From JAVKBW01 sp964352715 (GTDB lineage Bacteria > Pseudomonadota > Alphaproteobacteria > UBA8366 > Aestuariispiraceae): DNA of 64,000 bases. A model generated the notes under the pieces. It made no database searches and was not told the origin of the DNA. It saw nothing but the letters and a program-made list of their open reading frames with translations. Positions 42,011 through 50,210 of the stretch are shown here, piece by piece (the first letter of the stretch is position 1; the number at the start of each line of letters is the position of its first letter). The stretch is from assembly GCA_964352715.1 (NCBI GenBank), contig CAYGSU010000006.1, positions 1 to 64,000 of the forward strand, read 5' to 3'. The position numbers and the translations under genes are program-made.

Positions 42011-43312
42011 TTATTCAGCAGGTTGTTCAACTGATTGACCACCCGTCGACTTCAGGACGGGTGTACCGATGCTTGCCGGCAGCGGTTTTGGCCGCTCCAG
42101 CCAGCCGATCATCGGCGTCAAAATCAGGAAGTGGAAGAAGTAGTACATTGTCGCCCCTTGCGCGATTGTCACATAAGGCTCTTCAGCAGGCTTTCCGCCG
42201 ACCCATCCGAGGATCACGAAGTCGATCACAAACAAGGCGACAGCCCATTTGTAAATCGGACGGAACCGGCACGATTTCACCGGCGACGTATCAAGCCACG
42301 GCAGGATCGCGACGACGGCAAGCGAACCGAACATGGCGAGCACGCCGGCCAGCTTGGCGGTTGCCCACCAGCCGAAGAAGATTTCGTATATCCACCAGCC
42401 GTCAACGAACGACCGCAGGATCGCGTAATACGGAAGGAAATACCATTCCGGCACGATGTGCGGCGGCGTCACCAGCGGGTTCGCCTCAATATAGTTGTCG
42501 GGGTGACCAAGGAAATTCGGGGCGTAGAACACCAGTGCCGCGAAAACCAGCAGGTATACACCGATGCCGATGGAATCCTTCGCCGTCACATACGGGTGGA
42601 ATGGCACCGTATCCTGCGGCCCCTTCGGATCGATACCCAGCGGGTTGTTGGATCCGACGACGTGCAGGGCTGCAACGTGCAGGATGACAACGCCCAGGAT
42701 AAGAAACGGGAACAGGTAATGCAGGGCAAAGAACCGGTTCAGCGTCGGGTTATCGACGGCAAAACCACCCCACAGCCACTGAACGATCGGTTCGCCGACG
42801 AATGGCAGGGCCGAGAACAGGTTGGTGATCACGGTCGCACCCCACAGGCTCATCTGGCCCCAGGGCAGCACATACCCCATGAAAGCCGTGCCCATCATCA
42901 GAATCAGGATGACGACACCCAGAATCCACAGCAGTTCGCGCGGCGCCTTGTAAGAACCGTAGTAGAGACCCCGATATATGTGGACATACACGACAATGAA
43001 GAACATCGACGCGCCATTCATGTGGATATAGCGCAGCAGCCAGCCGTAGTTAACGTCGCGCATGATGCGTTCGACACTGTCGAACGCCATGTCGATATGC
43101 GCCGTATACTGCATCGCCAGCATGATCCCGGTCAGGATCATCACCACCAGAGTGATCATCGCCAGGGCGCCGAAGCTCCAGAAATAGTTGACATTGCGCG
43201 GCATCGGGAAGGCCCGGTATTCCGCATGCAAGAACGAAAAGATCGGTAAGCGCGCTTCAACCCATTTGACGGCGGGATTGGTGAATTCAGGCGCTGGTCC
43301 GTGACTAGACAT
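42011..43312 (-). CDS. petB: Cytochrome b of the bc1 complex
   Basis: This integral membrane subunit holds both b hemes and the quinone sites. The 433-residue protein has eight hydrophobic helices. Heme-ligand histidines lie in MLAMQYTAHID/IHMNGASMFFIVVYVHIYRGLYY and in VILHVAALHVVGS. The Qo-site PEWYF motif is PEWYFLPYYAILRS. Length is that of alphaproteobacterial cytochrome b. The order petA-petB-petC on the minus strand is the usual fbc operon. Confidence 0.98.
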   Translation of the reverse strand: MSSHGPAPEFTNPAVKWVEARLPIFSFLHAEYRAFPMPRNVNYFWSFGALAMITLVVMILTGIMLAMQYTAHIDMAFDSVERIMRDVNYGWLLRYIHMNGASMFFIVVYVHIYRGLYYGSYKAPRELLWILGVVILILMMGTAFMGYVLPWGQMSLWGATVITNLFSALPFVGEPIVQWLWGGFAVDNPTLNRFFALHYLFPFLILGVVILHVAALHVVGSNNPLGIDPKGPQDTVPFHPYVTAKDSIGIGVYLLVFAALVFYAPNFLGHPDNYIEANPLVTPPHIVPEWYFLPYYAILRSFVDGWWIYEIFFGWWATAKLAGVLAMFGSLAVVAILPWLDTSPVKSCRFRPIYKWAVALFVIDFVILGWVGGKPAEEPYVTIAQGATMYYFFHFLILTPMIGWLERPKPLPASIGTPVLKSTGGQSVEQPAE

Positions 43313-43341
43313 TATTCCGTGTTCCTTTCCTGGTCGCGGCC

Positions 43342-43881
43342 TTAACCGATGAGAACGGTTGAATCGGTGAGGAATTCATACCCTGGAACCAAAAGGTTGG
43401 TCGGTGCCGGCCCTTTGCGGATACGGCCCGAGGTATCGTAGTGAGATCCGTGACAGGGGCAGAACCAGCCGCCGAAATCACCTTTAGGATCGCCCGATTT
43501 CTGACCGAGCGGAATACAGCCAAGATGGGTGCAAACCCCGACCATAACCAGAAATTCCGGGTTTTGGACGCGTTCGGCATCCGTCTGCGGGTCGATCAAG
43601 GTGCTGACATCAACGTCCTGCGCGGCTGCTATTTCCACTTCGGTTCGGCGCCGAATGAACACCGGCTTCTTGCGCCAAAGCACGGTGATCGACTGTCCGA
43701 CTTCCAGTTGGCTGAGATCGACCTCTGTCGACGCCAATGCCAGAACATCGGCTGACGGGTTCATGCTGTCTATAACCGGCCATACGAATACGGCGGCGCC
43801 TACGCCGGCCGTCGCAAGAGCCAGAATCGATAGAAAATCGCGCCGACCTTCTGTGTGATCATCTTGAACGGAATCGCTCAT
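43342..43881 (-). CDS. petA: Rieske iron-sulfur subunit of the bc1 complex
   Basis: The 179-residue protein binds the [2Fe-2S] cluster through Cys and His in CTHLGC (Cys117, His119, Cys122) and CPCHGS (Cys141, Cys143, His144). The N-terminus has a twin-arginine pair at residues 13-14 in GRRDFLSILALATAG and one membrane helix, as needed for Tat export. The ATG 43881 has an AGGATGGAGCAGG Shine-Dalgarno region; the in-frame start at 43908 adds nine residues. It is the first gene of petABC. Confidence 0.97.
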   Translation of the reverse strand: MSDSVQDDHTEGRRDFLSILALATAGVGAAVFVWPVIDSMNPSADVLALASTEVDLSQLEVGQSITVLWRKKPVFIRRRTEVEIAAAQDVDVSTLIDPQTDAERVQNPEFLVMVGVCTHLGCIPLGQKSGDPKGDFGGWFCPCHGSHYDTSGRIRKGPAPTNLLVPGYEFLTDSTVLIG

Positions 43882-44210
43882 ACCTGCTCCATCCTTCTGT
43901 AACGGCAAACACTGCCGTCTATCCGCATCATTAGAACCTTAATAACTCTAAGGGAGATTCTAGAAACTTTGCGCTTAAAGCCAGGCGTGGCAAGGCGTCG
44001 CAACAGACCCCAACAAAACCGGACAAACGAAAATCGCAAGCAGTCTTTCACCGCTTCGCAATTCACACAAATATTTCCTATGACTCCCCCACCACGTCCA
44101 AGAAACATAATCAGCACGCGATGCTTTCGTATACTCCATCAATCCAATGCTTGCAAAGGGTTGCGGGCGATTTACTCTGCAAACATTGTTGTATTTTTCG
44201 AAAGCATCCT
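43882..44210. other. Intergenic region between petA and trmL
   Basis: This 329-base divergent spacer contains no credible gene. It should hold the petABC promoter on the minus strand and the trmL promoter on the plus strand. A small hairpin, ACGGCA/TGCCGT with a five-base loop (43902-43918), lies in the presumed petA leader. The rest is relatively AT-rich; I cannot assign -35/-10 hexamers. Confidence 0.45.
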
Positions 44211-44675
44211 GTGCGGATTGTTCTTTACCAGCCCGACATCCCCCAGAATACCGGGACAATCATTCGCCTTGGCGCCTGTTTCGGGTTGCCGGTGGATATT
44301 GTCGAGCCGTGCGGCTTTGTCTGGTCCGAACCAAGACTGAAACGCGCCGGAATGGACTATCTGACCCTGGCAAACGTAACGCGGCACGAAAGCTGGGACA
44401 GCTTTCAGGCAACCCGATCGGGCCGTCTGGTGTTGCTGACCACCAAATCAAGCCAGAGCTTCAGCACGGTCGAATTCAGGGAAGACGATTGCCTGCTTTT
44501 CGGCCGGGAAAGCGCCGGTGTGCCAAATGAGGTACATCAAAGTTCCGATCTTCGACTTGTTATACCTATGATGCCCGGCGTTCGTTCCTTGAATGTCGCC
44601 ATGGCTGTCGCCATCGTGAGTGCTGAAGCCTTGCGCCAGACCGACGGCTTTCCTGAACTAACTCAAACTGAATGA
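44211..44675 (+). CDS. trmL: tRNA (cytidine/uridine-2'-O-)-methyltransferase TrmL
   Basis: TrmL 2'-O-methylates the wobble base of tRNA-Leu. The SPOUT-class protein of 154 residues starts RIVLYQPDIPQNTGTIIRLGA and has the knot region LLFGRESAGVPNEVHQ and VIPMMPGVRSLNVAMAVAI. The GTG at 44211 is the natural start because the family begins exactly there; an in-frame ATG at 44121 would add 30 unconserved residues. It precedes hemF by ten bases, so they probably form one transcript. Confidence 0.95.
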   Translation: MRIVLYQPDIPQNTGTIIRLGACFGLPVDIVEPCGFVWSEPRLKRAGMDYLTLANVTRHESWDSFQATRSGRLVLLTTKSSQSFSTVEFREDDCLLFGRESAGVPNEVHQSSDLRLVIPMMPGVRSLNVAMAVAIVSAEALRQTDGFPELTQTE

Positions 44676-44685
44676 AAGAGATATC

Positions 44686-45561
44686 ATGACGCAGACTGAT
44701 CCGCTTATGGAGCAGAGAAAAGTGACCGCCCGCGCCTGGTTCGAAGAACTGCGCGACAAGATCTGTGCGGCTTTCGAAGCCCTTGAGGACAAGGGGGGCG
44801 AACAGCTTACAGGCACGCCGGGACGGTTTGAGCAAAAGAGCTGGGAACGCCCGCCGGAAGAAGGCGTGGAACACGGCGGCGGCGGCGTCATGTCGATCAT
44901 GCGGGGTCGGGTGTTCGAGAAGGTCGGCGTCAATGTCTCGACCGTGCAGGGCGTGTTTTCCGACAAGTTCGCGAAGGAAATCCCCGGGGCCGACAAGGAC
45001 CCGCGCTACTGGGCCAGCGGCATTTCGCTGGTTGCCCACCATCATTCGCCGAAAGTGCCCGCCGTGCACATGAACACCCGCTTTATCGTCACTGGCAAAA
45101 CATGGTTCGGCGGCGGCGGCGATCTCAACCCGGCCTTTCCGAATGACCGGGACACGGCGGACTTTCACAATGCCTTCAAACAGGCTTGTGACAAACATGA
45201 CCCGGAGTGTTTCGAAAAGTACAGGAAATGGTGCGATGAATACTTCTTCATCAAACACCGGAACAAACCGCGCGGCGTCGGCGGCATTTTCTACGATTAT
45301 CTGAACACGGATGACTGGGAGGCCGATTTCGCCTTCACGCAGGATGTCGGCAAGGCGTTTCTGGATATCTATCCGAAACTTGTCGACCGGCATCTTGATG
45401 ATACCTGGACGGAAGAAGATCGCGAAAAGCTGCTGATCTATCGAGGTCATTATGCCGAATACAATCTGGTTTATGACCGCGGCACCCGATTCGGGCTGAT
45501 GACCGGCGGCAATACGGAAGCCGTTCTGATGTCCCTGCCACCGGAAGCCAAATGGCCGTGA
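44686..45561 (+). CDS. hemF: Oxygen-dependent coproporphyrinogen III oxidase
   Basis: HemF decarboxylates coproporphyrinogen III to protoporphyrinogen IX using oxygen. The 291-residue protein has HMNTRFIVTGKTWFGGGGDLNP, the conserved WCDEYFFIKHRNKPRGVGGIFYDYL core, and YNLVYDRGTRFGLMTGGNTEAVLMSLPP near the C-terminus. Length and motif order are normal. It follows trmL by ten bases. Together with the glutamyl-tRNA reductase and the cytochrome bc1 genes it represents heme biosynthesis and use in this window. Confidence 0.98.
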   Translation: MTQTDPLMEQRKVTARAWFEELRDKICAAFEALEDKGGEQLTGTPGRFEQKSWERPPEEGVEHGGGGVMSIMRGRVFEKVGVNVSTVQGVFSDKFAKEIPGADKDPRYWASGISLVAHHHSPKVPAVHMNTRFIVTGKTWFGGGGDLNPAFPNDRDTADFHNAFKQACDKHDPECFEKYRKWCDEYFFIKHRNKPRGVGGIFYDYLNTDDWEADFAFTQDVGKAFLDIYPKLVDRHLDDTWTEEDREKLLIYRGHYAEYNLVYDRGTRFGLMTGGNTEAVLMSLPPEAKWP

Positions 45562-45647
45562 TTCACATCGGAATCTGAAAATTTAATTGGGGAAGCAGGC
45601 TGCCGGCAGCTATAACGGCGGCAACAACATCGGAAGGAATGATCACG

Positions 45648-46178
45648 ATGATGAGACTTGCCGCCGCCTGCCTGGTGCTGATTGCAACCGTCACGACCGC
45701 CAATGCGAATGACCCCGCGAAGTTCTTCGGTCATTTCAAGGGATCCGGTATCTCGGAAAACGCTGATTCGATCTATTTTGCGGTTTCGGTGCGCGATCTG
45801 GACGTCAATATTTCGCCCGTTGACGGCGACGGCTTCACCATCGAGTGGACAACGGTAACCCGCGAAGGCGGCGACCCCGAGAACCCCAAGGTGAAGAAAA
45901 AGGGCACCGCCGTTACCTTTCATCCGACGGACCGGCCCGGTGTCTACCGGGCAAAGGATGAAGGCGACCCGATTGACGGCGCACCTGTCTGGTGGAGCCG
46001 CATCGATGAAAACTCGCTGTATACCTATATGATGATGATCGAACCCGATGGGTCCTGGCAGGTTCAGAAATACGTGCGAACGGTTTCCGGATCCGGCATG
46101 GCGCTGACATTCGAGCGTATCGTGGACGGCGAACAGGCCCGGCAGGTTAAAGCCCGGCTTGTGAAAATCGACAATTAA
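45648..46178 (+). CDS. Putative exported protein of unknown family
   Basis: The protein of about 176 residues starts with a signal peptide (MMRLAAACLVLIATVTTANA, cleavage likely after ANA or NAN). A beta-rich domain follows, with FKGSGISENADSIYFAVSVRDLDVNI, VWWSRIDENSLYTYMMMIEPDGSWQV and a closing TFERIVDGEQARQVKARLV. I recognise no family. The ATG at 45648 sits a good distance after GGAAGGA; an earlier in-frame ATG (45639) is only two bases from it. It lies 86 bases after hemF and convergent with the tRNA nucleotidyltransferase. Confidence 0.75.
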   Translation: MMRLAAACLVLIATVTTANANDPAKFFGHFKGSGISENADSIYFAVSVRDLDVNISPVDGDGFTIEWTTVTREGGDPENPKVKKKGTAVTFHPTDRPGVYRAKDEGDPIDGAPVWWSRIDENSLYTYMMMIEPDGSWQVQKYVRTVSGSGMALTFERIVDGEQARQVKARLVKIDN

Positions 46179-46197
46179 ACGGCCTGACGCGCTGGTT

Positions 46198-47421
46198 TTA
46201 TGGCAACAGGCGCTTTAGCTGACCCAGGCAGTCTTCACGACCAGGCTCGAAGTTCCGGTCGATCCACCAGTTTTCCACCTCGGCCAGAATTTCGCCGACA
46301 CGCGGTCCGGGCGATACGCCCCGATCCAGCAGGTCCTGCCCCCTCACCGGAAAATCCGGCTTTCGCCACGACCGCGCTGTTTCGATAACGGTCCGCAGGC
46401 CCGCATCATGCTGCCCTGCGGCCAACTGAAGCAGGGCCGAATCGAGCACCGCACCGGCGCCGTTGCGATACAGCTGACTGTTCAGCGGCGGTCCGTCAGG
46501 ACGATACCCTTCCCGCGCTGCCTTTATCCGGTCCGCCATCGCATTGGACAGTTTCAGCCGATCAATTGCCGCCCCGAAAACTTCCGTATCGTCTGACAAA
46601 AGAGCCATGAACCGCAGCAGGGTATCATTCCCTGACACGTCTGACAGAGCCATCAGCCCGGTGAGCCTCTCGATGCCGAATGGCCCGACGCCGAAGGGAT
46701 GCAGGCACCCCGTCTCCTCCATAAGCGTCACCGCGGGAACCGGGTTCGGTGCGTCCAGCATTCGGAAGAACTCTTTGGCCAGCCTTTCACCGGACAGGGT
46801 TTCGAGCCCCGGTGCGCCAACCCGACAGGCATCCAGTGCTTCCGCGTCCGGTTCGCCCTGCCCGTAATGCGCCAGAAACCGAAAATACCGCAAGATCCGA
46901 AGGTAATCCTCGCGTATGCGGTCATCCGCCACCCCGACAAACCGCACCAGACCGGCACGGGCGTCCGCCACGCCGCCGGTGAAATCGACCAGCTCGCCTT
47001 CAGGCGACAGGAACAGGGCGTTCATCGTGAAATCCCGGCGCAGGGCATCGGCCTGCCAGTCGTCGGTATAGGCGACTTCCGCATGCCGGCCATCTGTCGA
47101 AACATCACGCCGCAGGGTCGTGACCTCGATCAGGCGGTCTGGAAACACAGCTGTTATGGTGCCATGGTCGAAGCCCGGCGAAATGAATTTGATCGATCCG
47201 GCCTTCAGGGCGTCCTGCACCTGTTCCGGCAACAAAACCGTGGCGATATCGATATCATGAATGGTGCGGTCCAGAACCGCATCACGAACGCACCCGCCGA
47301 CAAAACGGGGCAGCCCGCCAGCAGCAGACAGCGCCGCAACAACGGCGGCAACAGAAGGTTCCCGCATCCAGGAAAACGCCGGCAGCTTCTGAGTCTGGGC
47401 GGTTTCGTCTGGCCCGGTCAT
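46198..47421 (-). CDS. CCA tRNA nucleotidyltransferase / poly(A) polymerase family protein
   Basis: The protein of about 407 residues belongs to the class II nucleotidyltransferase family that adds CCA to tRNA. Visible are FVGGCVRDAVLDRTIHDIDIAT with the catalytic acidic pair, the RRDFTMNALFLSPEGELVDFTGG motif and RIREDYLRILRYFRFLAHYG, which are typical of PcnB/Cca. The family includes poly(A) polymerases, and the exact activity cannot be told from sequence. ATG 47421 has GAGG five bases upstream; the longer frame to 47499 overlaps the DUF6111 gene. It lies just downstream of DUF6111 on the same strand. Confidence 0.9.
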   Translation of the reverse strand: MTGPDETAQTQKLPAFSWMREPSVAAVVAALSAAGGLPRFVGGCVRDAVLDRTIHDIDIATVLLPEQVQDALKAGSIKFISPGFDHGTITAVFPDRLIEVTTLRRDVSTDGRHAEVAYTDDWQADALRRDFTMNALFLSPEGELVDFTGGVADARAGLVRFVGVADDRIREDYLRILRYFRFLAHYGQGEPDAEALDACRVGAPGLETLSGERLAKEFFRMLDAPNPVPAVTLMEETGCLHPFGVGPFGIERLTGLMALSDVSGNDTLLRFMALLSDDTEVFGAAIDRLKLSNAMADRIKAAREGYRPDGPPLNSQLYRNGAGAVLDSALLQLAAGQHDAGLRTVIETARSWRKPDFPVRGQDLLDRGVSPGPRVGEILAEVENWWIDRNFEPGREDCLGQLKRLLP

Positions 47422-47428
47422 GTCTACC

Positions 47429-47716
47429 TCAATCGCCTGAAAAATCACCCGGAACAATTTCTCCGTTTTCCAGCCTTGGCGGCGAATAGCCCGACTCACG
47501 TTCCGTTCGATCCAGAAAATTCGTCCCGATCAGGCTCGCCGCCATCAACAGAACGCCACTGGCGATCAGAATGACCCAGGGCCACTCCTGCCAGTGCGGA
47601 ATCGGTTGGCCCTGTTCCTCGGCCTTCCTTCGTTTGTACGTCGCCCAGTTATAAGCGAAGTAGACAATCAGGGGCGCCAGAAGCGGCAGGCCTATCGTTA
47701 TCAGTTTTCGTATCAT
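47429..47716 (-). CDS. DUF6111 family small membrane protein
   Basis: The 95-residue protein has an N-terminal hydrophobic helix (ITIGLPLLAPLIVYFAYNW), a polar KRRKAEEQGQPIPHWQ loop, and a second helix (WVILIASGVLLMAASLIG). A polar tail ends in IVPGDFSGD. The family occurs in alphaproteobacteria next to this nucleotidyltransferase and has no known function. It overlaps the NudL stop by four bases (ATGA) and ends eight bases before the nucleotidyltransferase ATG, indicating one operon. Confidence 0.88.
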   Translation of the reverse strand: MIRKLITIGLPLLAPLIVYFAYNWATYKRRKAEEQGQPIPHWQEWPWVILIASGVLLMAASLIGTNFLDRTERESGYSPPRLENGEIVPGDFSGD

Positions 47717-48363
47717 GGATTCTTTCCGGCGCTTGTGGCCATGTCAGGCATCAAACGCGCCGCCAGATTGACGAGCATACCCGCAGTTGCACCCCATATA
47801 TAATAATCGCCAAACGGCATTGCATAAAAAAACCGTGTCTGGCCCGAAACCTGCCGCGAATCCTTCTGTCTGTTTCCAGGATCGAGAAGGTAATCCAGCG
47901 GAACTTCAAACACTTCCTCGACCTCGGACGGATCAGGCGAAACCGGGAACGGAGGTTCAATCAACCCGACAACAGGGGTAATGTCGAATCCCGTTCTCGT
48001 GACATATCGGTCAAGCGTGCCGATAACATCGATATGTTCCTTCGGCGTGCCGACTTCCTCATGGGTCTCCCGCAAGGCAGTGGCGATGGCGTCGGCATCA
48101 TTCGGTTCGGCCTTTCCACCGGGAAAACTGATCTGCCCGGCATGCGCCTTCAGATGCGTTGTCCGCCGCGTCAGCAGAACGGTCAGCCCTTCCGGACGCT
48201 CAACCAGCGGCACCAGAACGGCGGCCGGTATCAGCGGCGTGGGTGGGCGCCTGAAGCCCGGATTGAGATCATGATCGCCGCGATTCCCTGTTGGTGGCAC
48301 GGACATGCGCGATCGAACGACATGCCGATCCAGGAAAATGCGATATGTTCCGGACATATTCAT
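47713..48363 (-). CDS. CoA pyrophosphatase, NudL-type Nudix hydrolase
   Basis: The 216-residue protein has the UPF0035/NudL signature VLLTRRTTHLKAHAGQISFPGGKAEPNDADAIATALRETHEEVG. It contains the CoA-specific segment directly before the Nudix box, so hydrolysis of CoA or its derivatives is the likely activity. ATG 48363 is taken because it is the first in the frame; a later ATG at 48306 is also possible and neither has a clear Shine-Dalgarno sequence. It is downstream of DUF1285 by 25 bases. Confidence 0.92.
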   Translation of the reverse strand: MNMSGTYRIFLDRHVVRSRMSVPPTGNRGDHDLNPGFRRPPTPLIPAAVLVPLVERPEGLTVLLTRRTTHLKAHAGQISFPGGKAEPNDADAIATALRETHEEVGTPKEHIDVIGTLDRYVTRTGFDITPVVGLIEPPFPVSPDPSEVEEVFEVPLDYLLDPGNRQKDSRQVSGQTRFFYAMPFGDYYIWGATAGMLVNLAARLMPDMATSAGKNP

Positions 48364-48388
48364 CAGGGCCGTCGAAACTCTCGATCTG

Positions 48389-48955
48389 TCAGGTTGCCGG
48401 TATTGTACCCAGCGCGAAACGGTTGCCGGCGCTCTCGACCGTCAGAACGGTTTCGCCGCCGTCGGTCTGCGGTTCAGCCAGATCGACCAGTTCATAGAAC
48501 ACCGGCCGGGCGATCAGCGCCTCCAGCGTGCCGCGAAATACGATATAGGGCGATGGTTCACCGGTTTCAGGGTTTTCGATGACCCGGATCGGATGGTCCG
48601 AATCGGCCGTTACCCAGTGGTCGAGATTGGTCCGAAACTTCAATACCTGTCCGGCGTCGCCGGTTTCGGCCTTCAATTCGACCGCCACAAACGGCGCATC
48701 ATCAACCGTGATCCGGCCGCGTTCGCCGGGCGTTACCAGCCAGTAGTCGCCGGCGTCATCGCGCTTCAGAACGGTTGCGAAAAGCTGGCACAGACGCAGC
48801 CGCCGGATCGGGCTTTCCTGATAATACCAGGTGCCATCCCGCCCGATCCGGATATCGAAAACACCCTCGTGTTCCGGCCAGGGAAACCCTTCCAGCGCTC
48901 CGCCGCTTTCGATCAATTTTGCGAGACGGCTTGGATTGGCCTCTTGCCCCGTCAT
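48389..48955 (-). CDS. DUF1285 family protein
   Basis: The 188-residue protein matches DUF1285: FDIRIGRDGTWYYQESPIRRLRLCQLFATVLKRDDAGDYWLVTPGERGRITVDDAPFVAVEL, then the LDHWVTADSDHPIRV and YIVFRGTLEALIARPVFYELV blocks. Structures in the family show paired PH-like beta folds; the biological role is unknown. It is the first gene of the minus-strand chain DUF1285-NudL-DUF6111-tRNA nucleotidyltransferase, and divergent from the moxR module. Confidence 0.9.
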   Translation of the reverse strand: MTGQEANPSRLAKLIESGGALEGFPWPEHEGVFDIRIGRDGTWYYQESPIRRLRLCQLFATVLKRDDAGDYWLVTPGERGRITVDDAPFVAVELKAETGDAGQVLKFRTNLDHWVTADSDHPIRVIENPETGEPSPYIVFRGTLEALIARPVFYELVDLAEPQTDGGETVLTVESAGNRFALGTIPAT

Positions 48956-49167
48956 TGATGCACCTTCATCTTTAAGTAGGTGGCATAAACCACCCCATGT
49001 TTACAATGGCTGCGCGACTGTGTCGCAGCGATAGTCGACTATATCAGGCTTCGCCCTATGTAATAGGAGGCAGATTGTCCGGTTACGACTATGTTAGTCT
49101 TGGTTAGTCTTGTACGACTGCGTGTTCGAAGCGCGAATAATATTCAGATGATGATTGGAGACAGGCT
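48956..49167. other. Divergent spacer upstream of moxR with a direct repeat
   Basis: The 212-base spacer separates DUF1285 from moxR. It contains two tandem copies of GTTAGTCTTG (49093-49102 and 49103-49112). A small GCGAC/GTCGC dyad near 49012-49024 and AT-rich sequence around it are the only other structure. No promoter hexamers were assigned with confidence. Confidence 0.45.
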
Positions 49168-50196
49168 TTGACCCCATCGGATACCAGCACCGGCAGCGCC
49201 GTCCCTTCCCCTTCCAGCGAACGCGAAATTGCGGGCGACGCGCAAAAACTGGTGGAAAATCTGGGCGCGGCCCGCGACCAGATCCAGAAGGTGATCTACG
49301 GTCAGCGACAGGTGATCGACGAAACGCTGATCACCCTGCTGTCAGGCGGTCACGCCCTGCTGGTCGGCGTGCCGGGCCTGGGCAAGACGCTGCTGGTTGA
49401 AACCCTTGGCTCGGTCCTCGGTCTCGGCGAAACCCGCATCCAGTTCACGCCCGATCTGATGCCGGCCGACATTCTGGGCTCGGAAGTTCTTGATCAGGAC
49501 AAGGAAGGAAGCCGCTCGTTCCGCTTCATCAAGGGGCCTGTCTTCACCCAGCTGCTGATGGCCGACGAAATCAACCGCGCCAGCCCCCGCACGCAGGCGG
49601 CCCTGCTTCAGGCGATGCAGGAAAACCGCGTTTCGATCGCCGGCGAATACTATGACCTGCCGCAACCGTTCCACGTTCTCGCAACCCAGAATCCGATTGA
49701 GCAGGAAGGAACCTATCCGCTGCCCGAAGCGCAGTTGGACCGGTTTCTGATGCAGATCGACATTTCCTACCCGGATTCCGGCTCGGAACGGGAAATCATC
49801 CTGAACACGACCGGGCTGACGAAACACAAGGTGCAGGAAACCCTGAGCGCCCGGCAATTGACCGAAGCACAGACCCTGGTGCGCCAGGTCCCTGTCGGCG
49901 AAAGCGTAATCGACGCTATTCTTGCCGTTGTCCGCAATGGCCGCCCGGAGACGAGCAACCTTGATGTCGTGCGAGATTACGTCGCCTGGGGTCCCGGCCC
50001 ACGCGCCAGCCAGGCGCTGATGCTGGCAACCCGCGCCCGTGCCCTGCTGACCGGTCGCTACGCGCCGTCGGTGGAGGATGTGATCGCGCTGGCCAAACCG
50101 GTGCTTCGGCACCGTATGGCGCTTGGATTTGCGGCGCGGGCGGAAGGGCTGACAATCGATCAGGTCATCTCGTCGCTGACGGATCCTCTGGGCTGA
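49168..50196 (+). CDS. MoxR family AAA+ ATPase
   Basis: MoxR ATPases act as chaperones for metal-ion or complex assembly, often with VWA-domain proteins. The 342-residue protein has Walker A GVPGLGKT at 67-74, Walker B with LMADEINRASPRTQAALLQAMQE, and the AAA+ sensor segments (FHVLATQNPIEQEGTYPLPEAQLDRF). TTG 49168 is used because GGAG lies seven bases before it. It is the first of four same-strand genes, followed by DUF58 after 14 bases. Confidence 0.95.
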   Translation: MTPSDTSTGSAVPSPSSEREIAGDAQKLVENLGAARDQIQKVIYGQRQVIDETLITLLSGGHALLVGVPGLGKTLLVETLGSVLGLGETRIQFTPDLMPADILGSEVLDQDKEGSRSFRFIKGPVFTQLLMADEINRASPRTQAALLQAMQENRVSIAGEYYDLPQPFHVLATQNPIEQEGTYPLPEAQLDRFLMQIDISYPDSGSEREIILNTTGLTKHKVQETLSARQLTEAQTLVRQVPVGESVIDAILAVVRNGRPETSNLDVVRDYVAWGPGPRASQALMLATRARALLTGRYAPSVEDVIALAKPVLRHRMALGFAARAEGLTIDQVISSLTDPLG

Positions 50197-50210
50197 GCGA
50201 AACAGATAGA

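Noticed and set aside
49148..49171. A seven-codon leader frame (MMIGDRL) whose stop overlaps the moxR TTG start
   Set aside because: It is in the position of a coupled leader peptide, but has no Shine-Dalgarno sequence and is short enough to be chance.
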